Source: Pseudomonas putida W15Oct28 | GTDB lineage: Bacteria; Pseudomonadota; Gammaproteobacteria; Pseudomonadales; Pseudomonadaceae | DNA: 64,000 nucleotides | Assembly: GCF_000708715.2 (NCBI RefSeq) | Contig: NZ_JENB01000005.1 | Span: 62,001 to 126,000 of the forward strand | Direction: 5' to 3' | Part shown: piece by piece, positions 9,260 through 18,699 of the stretch | Layout: every line of letters begins with the position of its first letter | Position numbering within the stretch: the first letter of the stretch is position 1 | Made by a program: the position numbers and the translations under genes | Notes under the pieces: model-generated | The model's input: only the letters and a program-made list of their open reading frames with translations | Database searches by the model: none | Told to the model about the DNA's origin: nothing

Positions 9260-11302
9260 ATGTCGAGCCTGATTTCGATCGGCCTGAGTGGCCTGAGTGC
9301 CAGCCAGGCGGCCTTGTCGGTAACCAGTAACAACATCGCCAACGCCGCGACCAGTGGCTATTCGCGCCAACAGACGATTCAGGCGGCGGGGGCTTCGCAC
9401 AACATCGGCGCGGGGTTCCTGGGTACCGGTACCACGCTGGCGGACGTGCGTCGCATCTACAGCTCCTACCTGGACAACCAGTTGCAGACCGCGACCTCGC
9501 TGCAGGCGGACTCGGTTGCCTTCCAGGACCAGATCACCAGCATCGACAAGCTGCTGGCCGACCGCGATACCGGCATCAGCTCGGTCCTTACTGCGTTCTT
9601 CTCGGCCCTGCAGACCGCGGCCGCCAAGCCCGGTGACGTTGCCTCCCGGCAGCTGTTGCTGACCCAGGCGCAAACCCTGAGCAACCGTTTCAACGCGGTG
9701 AGCACTCAGCTGAACCAGCAGAACGAAACGATCAACTCCCAGCTCGACACCATGGCTGGCCAGGTCAACAAGCTCACCGCCAACATTGCCGAGTACAACA
9801 AGCAGATCGCGGCGGCCTCGGGCACCGGCAACACGCCCAACAGCCTGCTGGATGCGCGCAGCGAAGCAGTGCGCCAGCTCAACGAGCTGGTTGGCGTGAC
9901 CGTGCAGGAACGTGACGGCAACTACGACGTGTACCTGGGCAGCGGCCAGTCGCTGGTTACCGGCAACAAGGCCAACACCTTGTCGGTGCAGCCAGGTGCT
10001 GCCGACAAGAGCCAGGCCAGCCTGCGCATCAACTACGAGTCGTTCAGCTCCGACGTGACCTCGGTGGTGACTGGTGGTGCGATCGGCGGCCTGGTGCGTT
10101 ACCGCCAGGACGTGCTGATGCCGTCCATGAACGAGCTGGGCCGTGTCGCCCTGGTGGTGTCGGACAGCATCAACAGCCAGCTGGGGCAGGGGCTGGATGC
10201 CAATGGCCAGTTCGGCAGCTCGCTGTTCTCCAGCATCAACAGCGCCACTGCCATTGCCCAGCGCAGCCTGGCCTCGTCGAACAACAGCACCGGCTCCGGC
10301 AACCTGGACGTGACCATCGCCAACAGCGGTGCGCTGACCACCTACGACTACGAGGTGAAGTTCACCAGCGCCAACCAGTACAGCGTGCGCCGCTCCGACG
10401 GCACCGACATGGGCAGCTTCGACCTCAGTGCCGACCCGGCGCCGGTGATCGACGGCTTCAGCCTGTCGCTGAAAGGCGGTGGCCTGGCAGCAGGCGACAG
10501 CTTCAAGGTAATCCCCACCCGGGCGGCTGCCGGCAGCATCACCACCACCCTGACCGATGCCAACAAGCTGGCCTTCGCCGGGCCGATCAGTGCCGCGGCA
10601 GGCAGTGGCAACAGCGGTACCGGCACCATCACCCAGCCTACGCTGGGCGAAACGCTGGATATCTACGGTGGTGCCGATACCGCGCTGGTACAGAAGGCAA
10701 TCAGCGACTCCATGCCGGTACGCGTCGTGTTCGACGCCGCCAGTGGTGGTTCCCAAGGCTACAAATTGTACGATTCCAAGGGCACGCAGATCGGTACTGG
10801 CAGTGTTGTGCCTGGGCAGGATAACAAGCTGTCCATCGCCGTCCCGATGCGCGATGCCAGTGGCAACCCGATTCTCGATGGTAGCGGCAACCCGCGCACC
10901 TTTGCGGTCGAGACAACCATTGGCGGCAGCCCGGCAACCAACGACAGCTTCACCCTGTCGTTCAATGCCGACGGCAAGGCCGACAACCGCAACGCCAATG
11001 CCCTGCTTGACCTGCAAACCAAGTCGACGGTGGGCACCAACTCCGGCACCGGCACCAGCTTCACCTCGTCCTATGCTGCGTTGGTCGAGCGGGTAGGGGC
11101 CAAGGCCAGTCAGGCCACCATCGATACCACGGCAACCCAGGCAGTGCTCAAGTCCGCCACTGAAAGCCGCAGCGCGGTGTCGGGTGTCAACCTTGATGAT
11201 GAAGCGGCCAGCCTGGTGAAATTCCAGCACTACTACACAGCATCGTCGCAGATCATCAAGGCGGCGCAAGAAACCTTTTCGACCCTGATCAACGCATTGT
11301 AA
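9260..11302 (+). CDS. flgK: Hook-filament junction protein FlgK
   Basis: This 680-aa hook-associated protein 1 has the N-terminal signature SLISIGLSGLSASQAALSVTSNNIANAATSGYSRQ, a long variable middle, and the C-terminal NLDDEAASLVKFQHYYTASSQIIKAAQETFSTLINAL that forms the D0 coiled coil. It is longer than enterobacterial FlgK (about 550 aa) but in the range seen in pseudomonads. The extra length is in residues 330-560, rich in Gly, Ser and Thr. It is followed by flgL. Confidence 0.96.
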   Translation: MSSLISIGLSGLSASQAALSVTSNNIANAATSGYSRQQTIQAAGASHNIGAGFLGTGTTLADVRRIYSSYLDNQLQTATSLQADSVAFQDQITSIDKLLADRDTGISSVLTAFFSALQTAAAKPGDVASRQLLLTQAQTLSNRFNAVSTQLNQQNETINSQLDTMAGQVNKLTANIAEYNKQIAAASGTGNTPNSLLDARSEAVRQLNELVGVTVQERDGNYDVYLGSGQSLVTGNKANTLSVQPGAADKSQASLRINYESFSSDVTSVVTGGAIGGLVRYRQDVLMPSMNELGRVALVVSDSINSQLGQGLDANGQFGSSLFSSINSATAIAQRSLASSNNSTGSGNLDVTIANSGALTTYDYEVKFTSANQYSVRRSDGTDMGSFDLSADPAPVIDGFSLSLKGGGLAAGDSFKVIPTRAAAGSITTTLTDANKLAFAGPISAAAGSGNSGTGTITQPTLGETLDIYGGADTALVQKAISDSMPVRVVFDAASGGSQGYKLYDSKGTQIGTGSVVPGQDNKLSIAVPMRDASGNPILDGSGNPRTFAVETTIGGSPATNDSFTLSFNADGKADNRNANALLDLQTKSTVGTNSGTGTSFTSSYAALVERVGAKASQATIDTTATQAVLKSATESRSAVSGVNLDDEAASLVKFQHYYTASSQIIKAAQETFSTLINAL

Positions 11303-11315
11303 GGAGGGGCTGACC

Positions 11316-12881
11316 GTGCGAATTTCAACTGCTCAGTTCTATGAGACCAGCGCCAACAGTTACTCCAAGAACTACTCGGACCTGGCCAAGACCACCGAAC
11401 AGGTGACCTCCAAGTCGCGTATCCAGTCTGCCGGGGATGACCCGGTCGGTGCTGCGCGGCTGCTGCTGTTGCAGCAACAAAGTGCCTTGCTGGACCAGTA
11501 CAGCGGCAACATGACCACCGTCAAGAATGCGTTGCTGCAGGAAGAGAGTGTGCTTTCCACCGTCAACGACGCCCTGCAGCGCGCCAGCGAGCTGGCAATC
11601 CAGGCCGGCAACGGTGGCCTGAGCGATGCCGACCGCACCTCGATTGCCAGTGAGATCAAGGAAATCGAAGCCAACGTGTTCGGCTTGCTGAACTCGCGCG
11701 ATGCCAATGGCGACTACATGTTCGGTGGCTCCAAGTCGTCGACGCCGCCCTATGTGCGCAATGCTGACGGTACCTACAGCTACCAAGGTGACCAGACCCA
11801 GTTGAGCCTGCAGGTGTCCGACACCCTGCGCCTGGCCACCAACGACACCGGCTTCAGTATTTTCGACCAGGCCACCAACAACAGTCGCACCCAGTCGAAC
11901 TTGCAGGCGCCGACGCCAAATGACGGCAAGGTACTGTTGTCTGATGGCTTGTTGACGTCGGCCAACACCTACAGCAATCAGTTCGCAGCTGGCCAGCCGT
12001 ACACCGTCACCTTCACCAGTGCCACGGAGTACAGCGTAAAGGATGCCGCTGGCAATGACATCACCAGCGAAACCGCCGGTAAGGGCAAGTTTGACGTCAA
12101 CACCGAAGGCGGCAAGATGATCTCGCTGCGTGGTGTTGATTTCGAGGTCAACCTGAACCTCGCCGAAGGTGACGATGCCAACGCGGTGGTGGCGGGCCAT
12201 GTATTCACCCTGCAAGGCAAGCCGGACACGCTCACGGCAACCCGCAGCGCCGGTAACCCTTCGACAGCACAGGTGATCGGTGCCAGCATTTCCGATGCTG
12301 AAGCGTACCGCGGCACCTTCCCTGACAACGGTGCCGTGATCCGCTTCACCAGCGACACCGAGTACGCATTTTATGCACAGCCGTACACCGCCGACAGCAA
12401 GGCGATTGCGACGGGCACGGTAGGGGCGGGCAATGCGGTCACGGTCGCGGGCGTGACCTTCCAGTTCGACAGCGCGCCGGGCGAGGGTGACCAGTTCTCG
12501 GTGAATGCCAATACCCACCGCACGCAAAACGTGCTGGACACCCTGGGGCAACTGCGCAGCGCCTTGGAAAAGCCGTTGGACACGCCTGAGGCGCAGGCAG
12601 CGTTGAAGGCTGCTACTGACTCGGCGATTTCCAACCTGGCCAGCGCTCGAGATCGCATCGACATTACCCGTGGCTCGATCGGTGCGCGTGGCAACTCGCT
12701 GGATATTCAGGCGCAGGAAAACGAAAGCCTGGGGTTGGCCAACAAAAGCACGCAAAGTGCTATTGGCGATACCGACATGGCCTCGGCGACCATTCAGCTG
12801 ACCCTGCAGCAGGCCATGCTCGAAGCCTCGCAGCTGGCGTTTGCGCGTATTTCGCAGCTGAGCCTGTTCGACAAGATCTGA
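11316..12881 (+). CDS. flgL: Hook-filament junction protein FlgL
   Basis: This 521-aa hook-associated protein 3 is flagellin-like at both ends: MRISTAQFYETSANSYSKNYSDLAKTTEQV with SRIQSAGDDPVGAARLLLLQ at the N-terminus, and DTDMASATIQLTLQQAMLEASQLAFARISQLSLFDKI at the C-terminus. The start is GTG at 11316, behind an excellent AAGGAGGGG site at 11301-11309. It is the last gene of flgFGHIJKL and is followed by two REP pairs. Confidence 0.96.
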   Translation: MRISTAQFYETSANSYSKNYSDLAKTTEQVTSKSRIQSAGDDPVGAARLLLLQQQSALLDQYSGNMTTVKNALLQEESVLSTVNDALQRASELAIQAGNGGLSDADRTSIASEIKEIEANVFGLLNSRDANGDYMFGGSKSSTPPYVRNADGTYSYQGDQTQLSLQVSDTLRLATNDTGFSIFDQATNNSRTQSNLQAPTPNDGKVLLSDGLLTSANTYSNQFAAGQPYTVTFTSATEYSVKDAAGNDITSETAGKGKFDVNTEGGKMISLRGVDFEVNLNLAEGDDANAVVAGHVFTLQGKPDTLTATRSAGNPSTAQVIGASISDAEAYRGTFPDNGAVIRFTSDTEYAFYAQPYTADSKAIATGTVGAGNAVTVAGVTFQFDSAPGEGDQFSVNANTHRTQNVLDTLGQLRSALEKPLDTPEAQAALKAATDSAISNLASARDRIDITRGSIGARGNSLDIQAQENESLGLANKSTQSAIGDTDMASATIQLTLQQAMLEASQLAFARISQLSLFDKI

Positions 12882-12913
12882 TCCGGCTCTGTCACGCAAA
12901 GAACGGTGGTCAT

Positions 12914-13001
12914 TGTGGGAGCGGGCTTGTCCCGCGAATGGGGCTACGCGGTGCATGGTACCGGCTTTGCCGGTGTTCGCGGGACAAGCCCGCTCCCACA
13001 G
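12914..13001. repeat. REP pair (BIME), GCTCCCACAG type
   Basis: Inverted units with GTGGGAGCGGGCTTGTCCCGCGAA and its complement lie just after flgL. This is the first of two different REP pairs in a 525-nt gap between flgL and the KAS III gene. Confidence 0.85.
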
Positions 13002-13035
13002 AGTGCCAGCTAACTCAATGAGTTATGTTTTGCTC

Positions 13036-13154
13036 TAGAGAGCGGTCTTGTGCCGCGAAAGCGCTGCGAAAGCAGCACTGGCATTGTGCATTAACGCTGA
13101 GATCGCCGGGGCCGCTTTACGGCCCTTTCGCGGCACAAGGCCGCTCCTACAGGG
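13036..13154. repeat. REP pair (BIME), GCTCCTACAGG type
   Basis: A second, sequence-unrelated REP pair lies within 40 nt of the previous one. The left unit (AGAGCGGTCTTGTGCCGCGAAA) has diverged slightly from the right one. The remaining 250 nt to the next gene show no recognisable promoter or gene. Confidence 0.8.
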
Positions 13155-13406
13155 ATTTGTGCCCGCTTGGTCATTCCCAGAATTCCCCAGTCCTCACACC
13201 CTCGCCACGGCTTTCGTAGCATTTCAATGTGACCAATGAGTCAAAACGATCATCTTCCCTGTATTCTATGCAGCAGCTGTTGCAGCATTTTGTTACCGGT
13301 GCGCAGGTGAGCCCTGCCTTCAACCTCTGGCAGTGACGCGCCCCGGTATTTGGCGCCCTCAATTCATCGAGTGGTGGTCTTTGGCTGTTTTCATTGGGAA
13401 GCCAGA

Positions 13407-14336
13407 ATGATTGGCATCAAAAGCATTGCGAGTTACGTGCCTACCGCTGGCCTGGACAACTACGTCCAGGGTGCGAAGTTCGGCAAGGACGAAGAGTTCA
13501 TGTTCGGCAAGATCGGCGCGTCGTTCCTGCCGCGCAAGGCCGAAGAGCAAGAAACTTCCGACCTGTGCGTAGAAGCCGCCCGGGCGCTGTTCGCCAGCAA
13601 CCCAGACCTCGATCCGCAGTCGATCGATGCGCTGATCGTGGTCACCCAGAACGGTGATGAAGAAGGCCTGCCGCACACCGCAGCCATCGTCCAGAGCAAG
13701 CTTGGCCTGTCTACCCGCGTGGCGGCGTTTGACGTGTCGCTGGGCTGCTCCGGCTATGTGTATGGCCTGTACGCGATCAAAGGCTTCATGGAAGCTGCAG
13801 GGCTGAAAAACGGCCTGCTGATCACGGCCGACCCGTATTCGAAGATCGTCGACCCGGAAGACCGCAACACCACCATGCTGTTCGGCGACGCCGCCACAGC
13901 CACCTGGATGGGTGAAGACGCGGTCTGGAACCTGGGCCAGGCGCGTTTTGGCACGGACGGCTCCGGTGCCGAGCACCTGAAAGTCACTGACGGCAAGTTC
14001 TTCATGAACGGCCGCCAGGTGTTCAACTTCGCCCTGGTCAAGGTGCCGGCGCACCTGCATGAGCTGCTGGATGCCAGCGGCCTGACCTCGTCGGATATCG
14101 ACGCCTTCTGCATCCACCAGGGCAGTGCGGCGATTGTCGACGCCGTGGCCCGTCGCTTCGAAGAGCAGCACCCGGAAAAGTTCGTCAAGGACATGCTGGA
14201 AACCGGCAATACCGTGTCCTCCAGCGTGCCGCTGCTGCTGCAGAAGCACATGCTCGACGGCAGCTGGAAGCGTGTGGCGATCAGCGGCTTTGGCGTGGGC
14301 CTGTCGTGGGGCTCGGCCATCCTGTACCGCGACTGA
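13407..14336 (+). CDS. 3-oxoacyl-ACP synthase III family protein (flagellar locus)
   Basis: This 309-aa thiolase-fold enzyme resembles FabH/KAS III. The expected triad is present: Cys114 in LGCSGY, His237 in CIHQGSA and Asn268 in TGNTVSSSVP. The C-terminal SGFGVGLSWGSAIL glycine loop is also typical. The frame is open further upstream, but the ATG at 13407 gives the family start MIGIKSIASYVP. Its position between flgL and fliC matches the KAS III-like orf3 of the P. syringae flagellin glycosylation island. It may therefore supply an acyl group for a flagellin sugar rather than serve bulk fatty-acid synthesis. That role is inferred, and no glycosyltransferase adjoins it here. Confidence 0.85.
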   Translation: MIGIKSIASYVPTAGLDNYVQGAKFGKDEEFMFGKIGASFLPRKAEEQETSDLCVEAARALFASNPDLDPQSIDALIVVTQNGDEEGLPHTAAIVQSKLGLSTRVAAFDVSLGCSGYVYGLYAIKGFMEAAGLKNGLLITADPYSKIVDPEDRNTTMLFGDAATATWMGEDAVWNLGQARFGTDGSGAEHLKVTDGKFFMNGRQVFNFALVKVPAHLHELLDASGLTSSDIDAFCIHQGSAAIVDAVARRFEEQHPEKFVKDMLETGNTVSSSVPLLLQKHMLDGSWKRVAISGFGVGLSWGSAILYRD

Positions 14337-14352
14337 TCCCCCAGCAGTCCCC

Positions 14353-14387
14353 AAAAGCGCCCGGCGGCCACCGCCTGGCGCTTTTTT
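14353..14387 (+). terminator. Rho-independent terminator after KAS III-like gene
   Basis: AAAAGCGCC pairs with GGCGCTTTTTT, enclosing a further small GGCGG/CCGCC stem. It begins 17 nt after the stop codon. Confidence 0.85.
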
Positions 14388-14420
14388 CATGCCTGAAAAA
14401 TTCTGTGGCCTGGCGCAGCT

Positions 14421-14509
14421 TCTGTGGGAGTGGGCATGCCCGCGAAGAAGGCGGCTCGGTGGATGGCACCGGCTTTGCCGGTGTTCGCGGGCGCGCCCGC
14501 TCCCACAGG
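14421..14509. repeat. REP pair (BIME), GCTCCCACAGG type
   Basis: Inverted REP units lie between the two terminators in the 402-nt gap upstream of fliC. Confidence 0.85.
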
Positions 14510-14593
14510 TGGGGTGGCGGCAGGTGATGTGCAGCATGCCAGGGAGTGGTTATTGACGCCAATAATCCGCCCCTAACCCCTTGATTTCCCGAG

Positions 14594-14620
14594 GCTGGCC
14601 CCATGCCAGCATTTTTTTTT
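14594..14620 (+). terminator. Intrinsic terminator upstream of fliC
   Basis: A GCTGGC stem with a 5-nt loop and GCCAGC is followed by A and nine T residues. It isolates fliC from upstream read-through and lies just before the fliC promoter. Confidence 0.75.
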
Positions 14621-14631
14621 CGAAAAAACCC

Positions 14632-14658
14632 TCAAGCAACCCGCGCACCCGACGATAA
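14632..14658 (+). promoter_or_regulatory. Sigma-28 (FliA) promoter of fliC
   Basis: TCAAG, a 14-nt spacer and GACGATAA closely match the Pseudomonas FliA consensus TCAAG-N14-GCCGATAA (one mismatch in the -10). It ends about 80 nt before the fliC start. FliA is encoded at 44383-45123. Confidence 0.75.
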
Positions 14659-14738
14659 CCATTACGAAGGTTCTCTAGGCCACACCCGGCTGTCGCCAGG
14701 GCCGGAAGCCGCTGTATCCATTCAACGAGGAATTCGTC

Positions 14739-16760
14739 ATGGCTTTGACCGTTAACACTAACATCACCTCCTTGGGCGTTCAGAAGAACCTGAACCGTGC
14801 TTCCGACGCGCTGGGCACCTCGATGTCCCGCCTGTCCTCTGGCCTGAAAATCAACAGCGCCAAAGACGACGCCGCTGGCCTGCAAATTTCCAACCGTCTG
14901 ACCAGCCAGATCAGCGGCCTGAACGTTGCCGTGAAAAACGCCAACGACGGTATCTCCATCGCCCAGACCGCTGAAGGCGCGATGCAAGCTTCCACCAACA
15001 TTCTGCAGCGTATGCGTGAACTGGCTCTGCAATCGGCGAACGGCTCGAACAGCGATGAAGACCGCACCTCGCTGCAGCAAGAGTTCACCGCGCTGTCGGG
15101 CGAACTGACCCGTATTTCCAGCACCACTACTTTCGGTGGTCGTAACCTGCTGGACGGTACTTTCACCAGCACCAGCTTCCAGGTTGGCGCGAATGCGAAC
15201 GAAACTATCTCGTTTGGCATGAAGAGCGTTAGCGCTAGTGAGCTGAAGGGCTCCTATAACGAAGCTTCGGTAGATGCTGGTACCAACAAGCTGAGCGCTG
15301 TTGTAACAGGCAAGGCTGGGGTAATTACTTCCAATGCGAACAACGTAAGTACAGCGAAATTCGTTGCTGAAGAGAAAACGTTGGGCGCTGCTGGTGCTGG
15401 CAAAATTACCATTGGCACTACTGATGTTGATTTGGCTGCAACCGATAATCTTGATAGCATTGTTACCAAAATCAATGCTGCAGGTGTTACCGGCATCACT
15501 GCATCGAATCAAGGCGGCGTGCTTCGCCTCAACAATACCGGTGCCGATGCGGCTCTCGCTGGTGATACCGGTACTCTGGCCGCAATTGGCCTGACAGCCG
15601 GTGCTACCGCAATCGCTGGTACTGCTGATACGGATGGCACGGTGCAAATGGGTGTTCAGGCAATCGGCGCAGCCGGTGACCTGGTTATTGGCAGTTCTGC
15701 AATTCGTCTCGCAGCAACTGATACCCTTGAAGATGTCGTAAATAAAGTTAACCAGTACTCTTCGTCGACTGGTGTAACTGCCAAAATTGCTGATAACGGC
15801 GATGGTACTGGCTCTCTCAGCCTGAGCTCGAAAACTGACTTCACCCTGGGCGGTTCCACTAGTGCAGCTGTAGCTACCGCGTTTGGTTACGCCACTGCTG
15901 GTGGTGATGTCGCTGTTAAAACCGCTACTGGCCTGACTTCCGATGCTTCCATCAAAGTTAATGGTCAGGGGTTCAGCTTCAAGGCTGGCGATACCCTGAG
16001 CTCTATCGTTGCCTCGATCAATGACGGTGCTGGTGCAGTTGGCTCTGGTGCTGGTACCAAGGCCACTGGTGTGACCGCTAGCGCCAGCGCTGATGGTCGT
16101 CTGATTCTGACCTCGGCCGATGGCAAAGACATCAAGCTGGAAAACAACAGTGCTGGCGCGCTGGACACTTTGGGCCTGACCTCCGGTAACACCAAAGCCA
16201 AGCTGACCGAGGCTACCTCGATCACCGTCAACAATGTCGAAGTCAAATTCAAGAAAGACGACGACATGGCGGCAATCGCTGCAGCAATCAACAGCTCGAG
16301 CAGCGGCGTCACTGCCTCTGTGAACGACGACGGTACCTTGGGCCTGTTCGCTGACCAAAACATCGTGATTGCAGATGGTAGCAATGGCACCGGCCTTGCC
16401 GCTCTGGGTCTGAGCGCTGGTACTACTAACGCTGTGACTATGAATACTTCGGTCAACGACCTGAGCATCCTGGATGCCGCCAGCGCCCAGCAAGCCATCC
16501 AGGCTCTGGATGGTGCAATCCAGCAGGTAGACAGCCAGCGTTCTCAGCTGGGTGCCGTGCAAAACCGTTTCGACAGCACCGTCGATAACCTGCAGAGCAT
16601 CGGCGAAAACTCCACTGCTGCCCGCAGCCGTGTTCAGGATGCTGACTTCGCATCTGAAACTGCCGAACTGACCAAGCAGCAAACCCTGCAACAGGCCTCC
16701 ACCGCGATCCTGTCCCAGGCTAACCAGCTGCCATCGTCGGTACTGAAACTGCTGGGCTAA
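14739..16760 (+). CDS. fliC: Flagellin FliC
   Basis: This 673-aa filament subunit has conserved D0/D1 ends: [40 protein letters not shown] at the start and [29 protein letters not shown] at the end. The middle (about residues 210-560) is unusually long because it contains about four flagellin IN-type modules, each with an I-V/G start, a DTL.SIV..IN core and GVTA. DNA in this middle part is visibly poorer in GC than the ends. Transcription is from a FliA-type promoter, with a strong terminator downstream. AACGAGGAAT precedes the ATG. Confidence 0.97.
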   Translation: MALTVNTNITSLGVQKNLNRASDALGTSMSRLSSGLKINSAKDDAAGLQISNRLTSQISGLNVAVKNANDGISIAQTAEGAMQASTNILQRMRELALQSANGSNSDEDRTSLQQEFTALSGELTRISSTTTFGGRNLLDGTFTSTSFQVGANANETISFGMKSVSASELKGSYNEASVDAGTNKLSAVVTGKAGVITSNANNVSTAKFVAEEKTLGAAGAGKITIGTTDVDLAATDNLDSIVTKINAAGVTGITASNQGGVLRLNNTGADAALAGDTGTLAAIGLTAGATAIAGTADTDGTVQMGVQAIGAAGDLVIGSSAIRLAATDTLEDVVNKVNQYSSSTGVTAKIADNGDGTGSLSLSSKTDFTLGGSTSAAVATAFGYATAGGDVAVKTATGLTSDASIKVNGQGFSFKAGDTLSSIVASINDGAGAVGSGAGTKATGVTASASADGRLILTSADGKDIKLENNSAGALDTLGLTSGNTKAKLTEATSITVNNVEVKFKKDDDMAAIAAAINSSSSGVTASVNDDGTLGLFADQNIVIADGSNGTGLAALGLSAGTTNAVTMNTSVNDLSILDAASAQQAIQALDGAIQQVDSQRSQLGAVQNRFDSTVDNLQSIGENSTAARSRVQDADFASETAELTKQQTLQQASTAILSQANQLPSSVLKLLG

Positions 16761-16780
16761 TACCAAAAGCTGAGTAGTTT

Positions 16781-16817
16781 GACGAAGGGTACGGTGACGT
16801 ACCCTTTCGTCTTTTCA
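16781..16817 (+). terminator. Rho-independent terminator after fliC
   Basis: The 13-bp stem GACGAAGGGTACG with a GTGA loop and a nearly perfect complement is followed by CTTTTC. It lies 21 nt after the fliC stop and 19 nt before flaG, so flaG may be reached by partial read-through or need its own start. Confidence 0.85.
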
Positions 16818-16835
16818 AGAAAAGAGGTGTAAGAA

Positions 16836-17186
16836 ATGGATATGAGCGTGAAACTGGGCCTGTCCTATCCCGCCTCCGCTGCGCCCGACACTACGACGAG
16901 CAAGCGGCAAGCAAGCGACCAGGCAACCAATGAGCCGGTCGATAAAGAATCCCAGCCTGCAGCCCGCCAAGACCTGGAAAGCGCCATCAGTGCCATCCAG
17001 GACTTCGTCAAGGCTTCAGAGCGACAACTCGACTTTTCGATCGATGACTCCACCGGCCAGGTGGTGGTTAAGGTCATTGCCCGCCAAAGCGGCGAAGTCA
17101 TCCGCCAGCTGCCCTCGGAAGTGGCGCTGAAACTGGCGGAAAACCTGAAGGATGCCAATAGCCTGTTGTTCGATATTCAGGTCTGA
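16836..17186 (+). CDS. flaG: FlaG family protein
   Basis: This 116-aa protein has a disordered, charged N-terminus (about residues 1-50). It is followed by the FlaG domain core LDFSIDDSTGQVVVKVIARQSGEVIRQLPSEVALKLAENL. FlaG proteins lie beside fliC and fliD in polar flagellates, where they influence filament length; the mechanism is not settled. An AAGAGGTG ribosome site precedes the ATG. Confidence 0.9.
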   Translation: MDMSVKLGLSYPASAAPDTTTSKRQASDQATNEPVDKESQPAARQDLESAISAIQDFVKASERQLDFSIDDSTGQVVVKVIARQSGEVIRQLPSEVALKLAENLKDANSLLFDIQV

Positions 17187-17204
17187 TTGGCACGGCTTTT
17201 GTTG
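17187..17204 (+). promoter_or_regulatory. Sigma-54-like promoter of fliD
   Basis: TTGGCACGGCTTTTGTTG starts at the end of flaG. The -24 element is perfect, but the -12 element reads TTGT instead of TTGC, 12 nt downstream. It could drive fliD-fliS-fliT. The non-consensus -12 lowers confidence. Confidence 0.5.
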
Positions 17205-17264
17205 TAAAGCCGCACGGGCGCGTTTTCGTCGGTTTTTCGACGGTCACCGAAATGGAGAGTGAAG

Positions 17265-18620
17265 ATGGCGAGTTCAACTATTACCGGCCTGGGTTCTGGT
17301 CTTAAGATCGACGAAATCGTTGCGGCGCTAGCAAATGCCGAAAAGGCGCCCAAGCAGAAACAGATCAATACCCAAGCCACCACGGCCACTACTTCGCTGT
17401 CGGCCATCGGTACCATCAAAAGTGCGCTGGACACGTTCCGTGCGGCTATCGCCAAGCTGAATACGGCATCAAGCTTCTCCGGTTTGGCGTCGTCGTCTTC
17501 CGACGAGGCGATTGCAAAGATCAAGCTGGGCGACGGGGCTTCGTCGGGCAATTACGCGCTTGAAGTAACCCAATTGGCAACTGCTTCGAAGATATCGACG
17601 CAGGTCTATGACAAGACCTCTACCGTAGTCAACGATTCGGGCGAGCCCCAGACCCTCACTATCAGCCAGGGCAGCTCTACTCACAGCGTGACCATCGCCG
17701 ACGGTGCAACGCTGCAGCAGGCACGCGATGCGATCAACGGCCAACTTCAGTCCAAAGGCATTACAGCCAACATCGTTACAGATGCCAAAGGTTCGCGGCT
17801 GATATTCTCGTCTACAAAGATGGGCGAGGGTACCGAGTTGACGCTTGGTGGCACCGCCAGCATGGCGACCGGTGTCACAACGGTCGCTAAGCCGCAAAAT
17901 GCCAAATACACACTGGACGGTCTGGAGTTAGAGTCAGCGTCCAATACTGTCACTGGGGCTGTCAGTGGTGTCGATATCACGCTGGTCAAAGAGGGTAAGG
18001 CCAGCCTTGGTATCGCCAGCAACAACGATACCTTAAAGACCTCCGTACAGTCTTTTGTCACGGCCTATAACGCGCTTATGACAGCAGTCAACGCCCAGAC
18101 CAAGGTCACCACGGGCGCTGACGGCGCTGCTACCGGGGCGGCAGCGTTAACCGGCGACGCAACCATGCGCTCGCTAGTCAACTCGATCCGTAGCGAGATC
18201 ACTCGTAGCGTGGGGAGTACCGGGCTGAGTAGTCTGTCGCAGCTGGGTATCAATACTGTCCAGAAGACCGGCCTGCTGGAATTAAACGATACAAAATGGG
18301 ATGCGGCGGTCAAGACCTACGGGGCTGACATCAGTGGGCTGTTTACCGGTAAAGATGGCTTGCTGACCCGGCTGACAAACACTACCGAAGATTATGTAAA
18401 AACTGGCGGGATACTGGAAACTCGCCAGACAAACTTGACCAACCAGCTCAAGGAGCTAGATGAGGCGCAGGCAGCGCTTGATCGCCGCATTACTTCGCTT
18501 ACCGATACGCTGACCAAAAAATATAACGCCATGGACACCATGGTTGCTCAGCTCAAGGCCACCAGCGACAGCGTGATGACCACGCTCAATGCCCTGAACA
18601 AGTCCAACAGCGACGACTGA
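17265..18620 (+). CDS. fliD: Flagellar filament cap protein FliD
   Basis: This 451-aa hook-associated protein 2 caps the filament and folds incoming flagellin. Its N-terminus has ITGLGSGLKIDEIVAALANAEKAPK. A flagellin IN-like segment follows (TLTISQGSSTHSVTIADGATLQQARDAIN). The C-terminal D0 coiled coil includes LDRRITSLTDTLTKKYNAMDTMVAQLKATSDSVM. An in-frame GTG at 17259 exists, but the ATG at 17265 has GGAGAG 5 nt upstream. Codon use in the middle of the gene (GAT, AAA, TTA, ATA) is more AT-rich than in its neighbours, as in the fliC middle. Confidence 0.96.
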   Translation: MASSTITGLGSGLKIDEIVAALANAEKAPKQKQINTQATTATTSLSAIGTIKSALDTFRAAIAKLNTASSFSGLASSSSDEAIAKIKLGDGASSGNYALEVTQLATASKISTQVYDKTSTVVNDSGEPQTLTISQGSSTHSVTIADGATLQQARDAINGQLQSKGITANIVTDAKGSRLIFSSTKMGEGTELTLGGTASMATGVTTVAKPQNAKYTLDGLELESASNTVTGAVSGVDITLVKEGKASLGIASNNDTLKTSVQSFVTAYNALMTAVNAQTKVTTGADGAATGAAALTGDATMRSLVNSIRSEITRSVGSTGLSSLSQLGINTVQKTGLLELNDTKWDAAVKTYGADISGLFTGKDGLLTRLTNTTEDYVKTGGILETRQTNLTNQLKELDEAQAALDRRITSLTDTLTKKYNAMDTMVAQLKATSDSVMTTLNALNKSNSDD

Positions 18621-18699
18621 TTACGTTAAAGAAAACCGGGCTGAGGCCGATGCAATAGGTATGCGGCCCCTGTCCAGCCCCGTTCACTGAGGATCCCCC

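Noticed and set aside
13268..13336. Possible 22-residue leader-like reading frame (MQQLLQHF..) upstream of the KAS III-like gene
   Set aside because: There is no ribosome site, attenuator or amino-acid bias that would support a leader peptide.
14636..14700. Second sigma-28-like -10 (GCCAATAA near 14555) for fliC
   Set aside because: There is no matching -35 at the right distance, and it lies upstream of an intrinsic terminator; the 14632-14658 site fits better.
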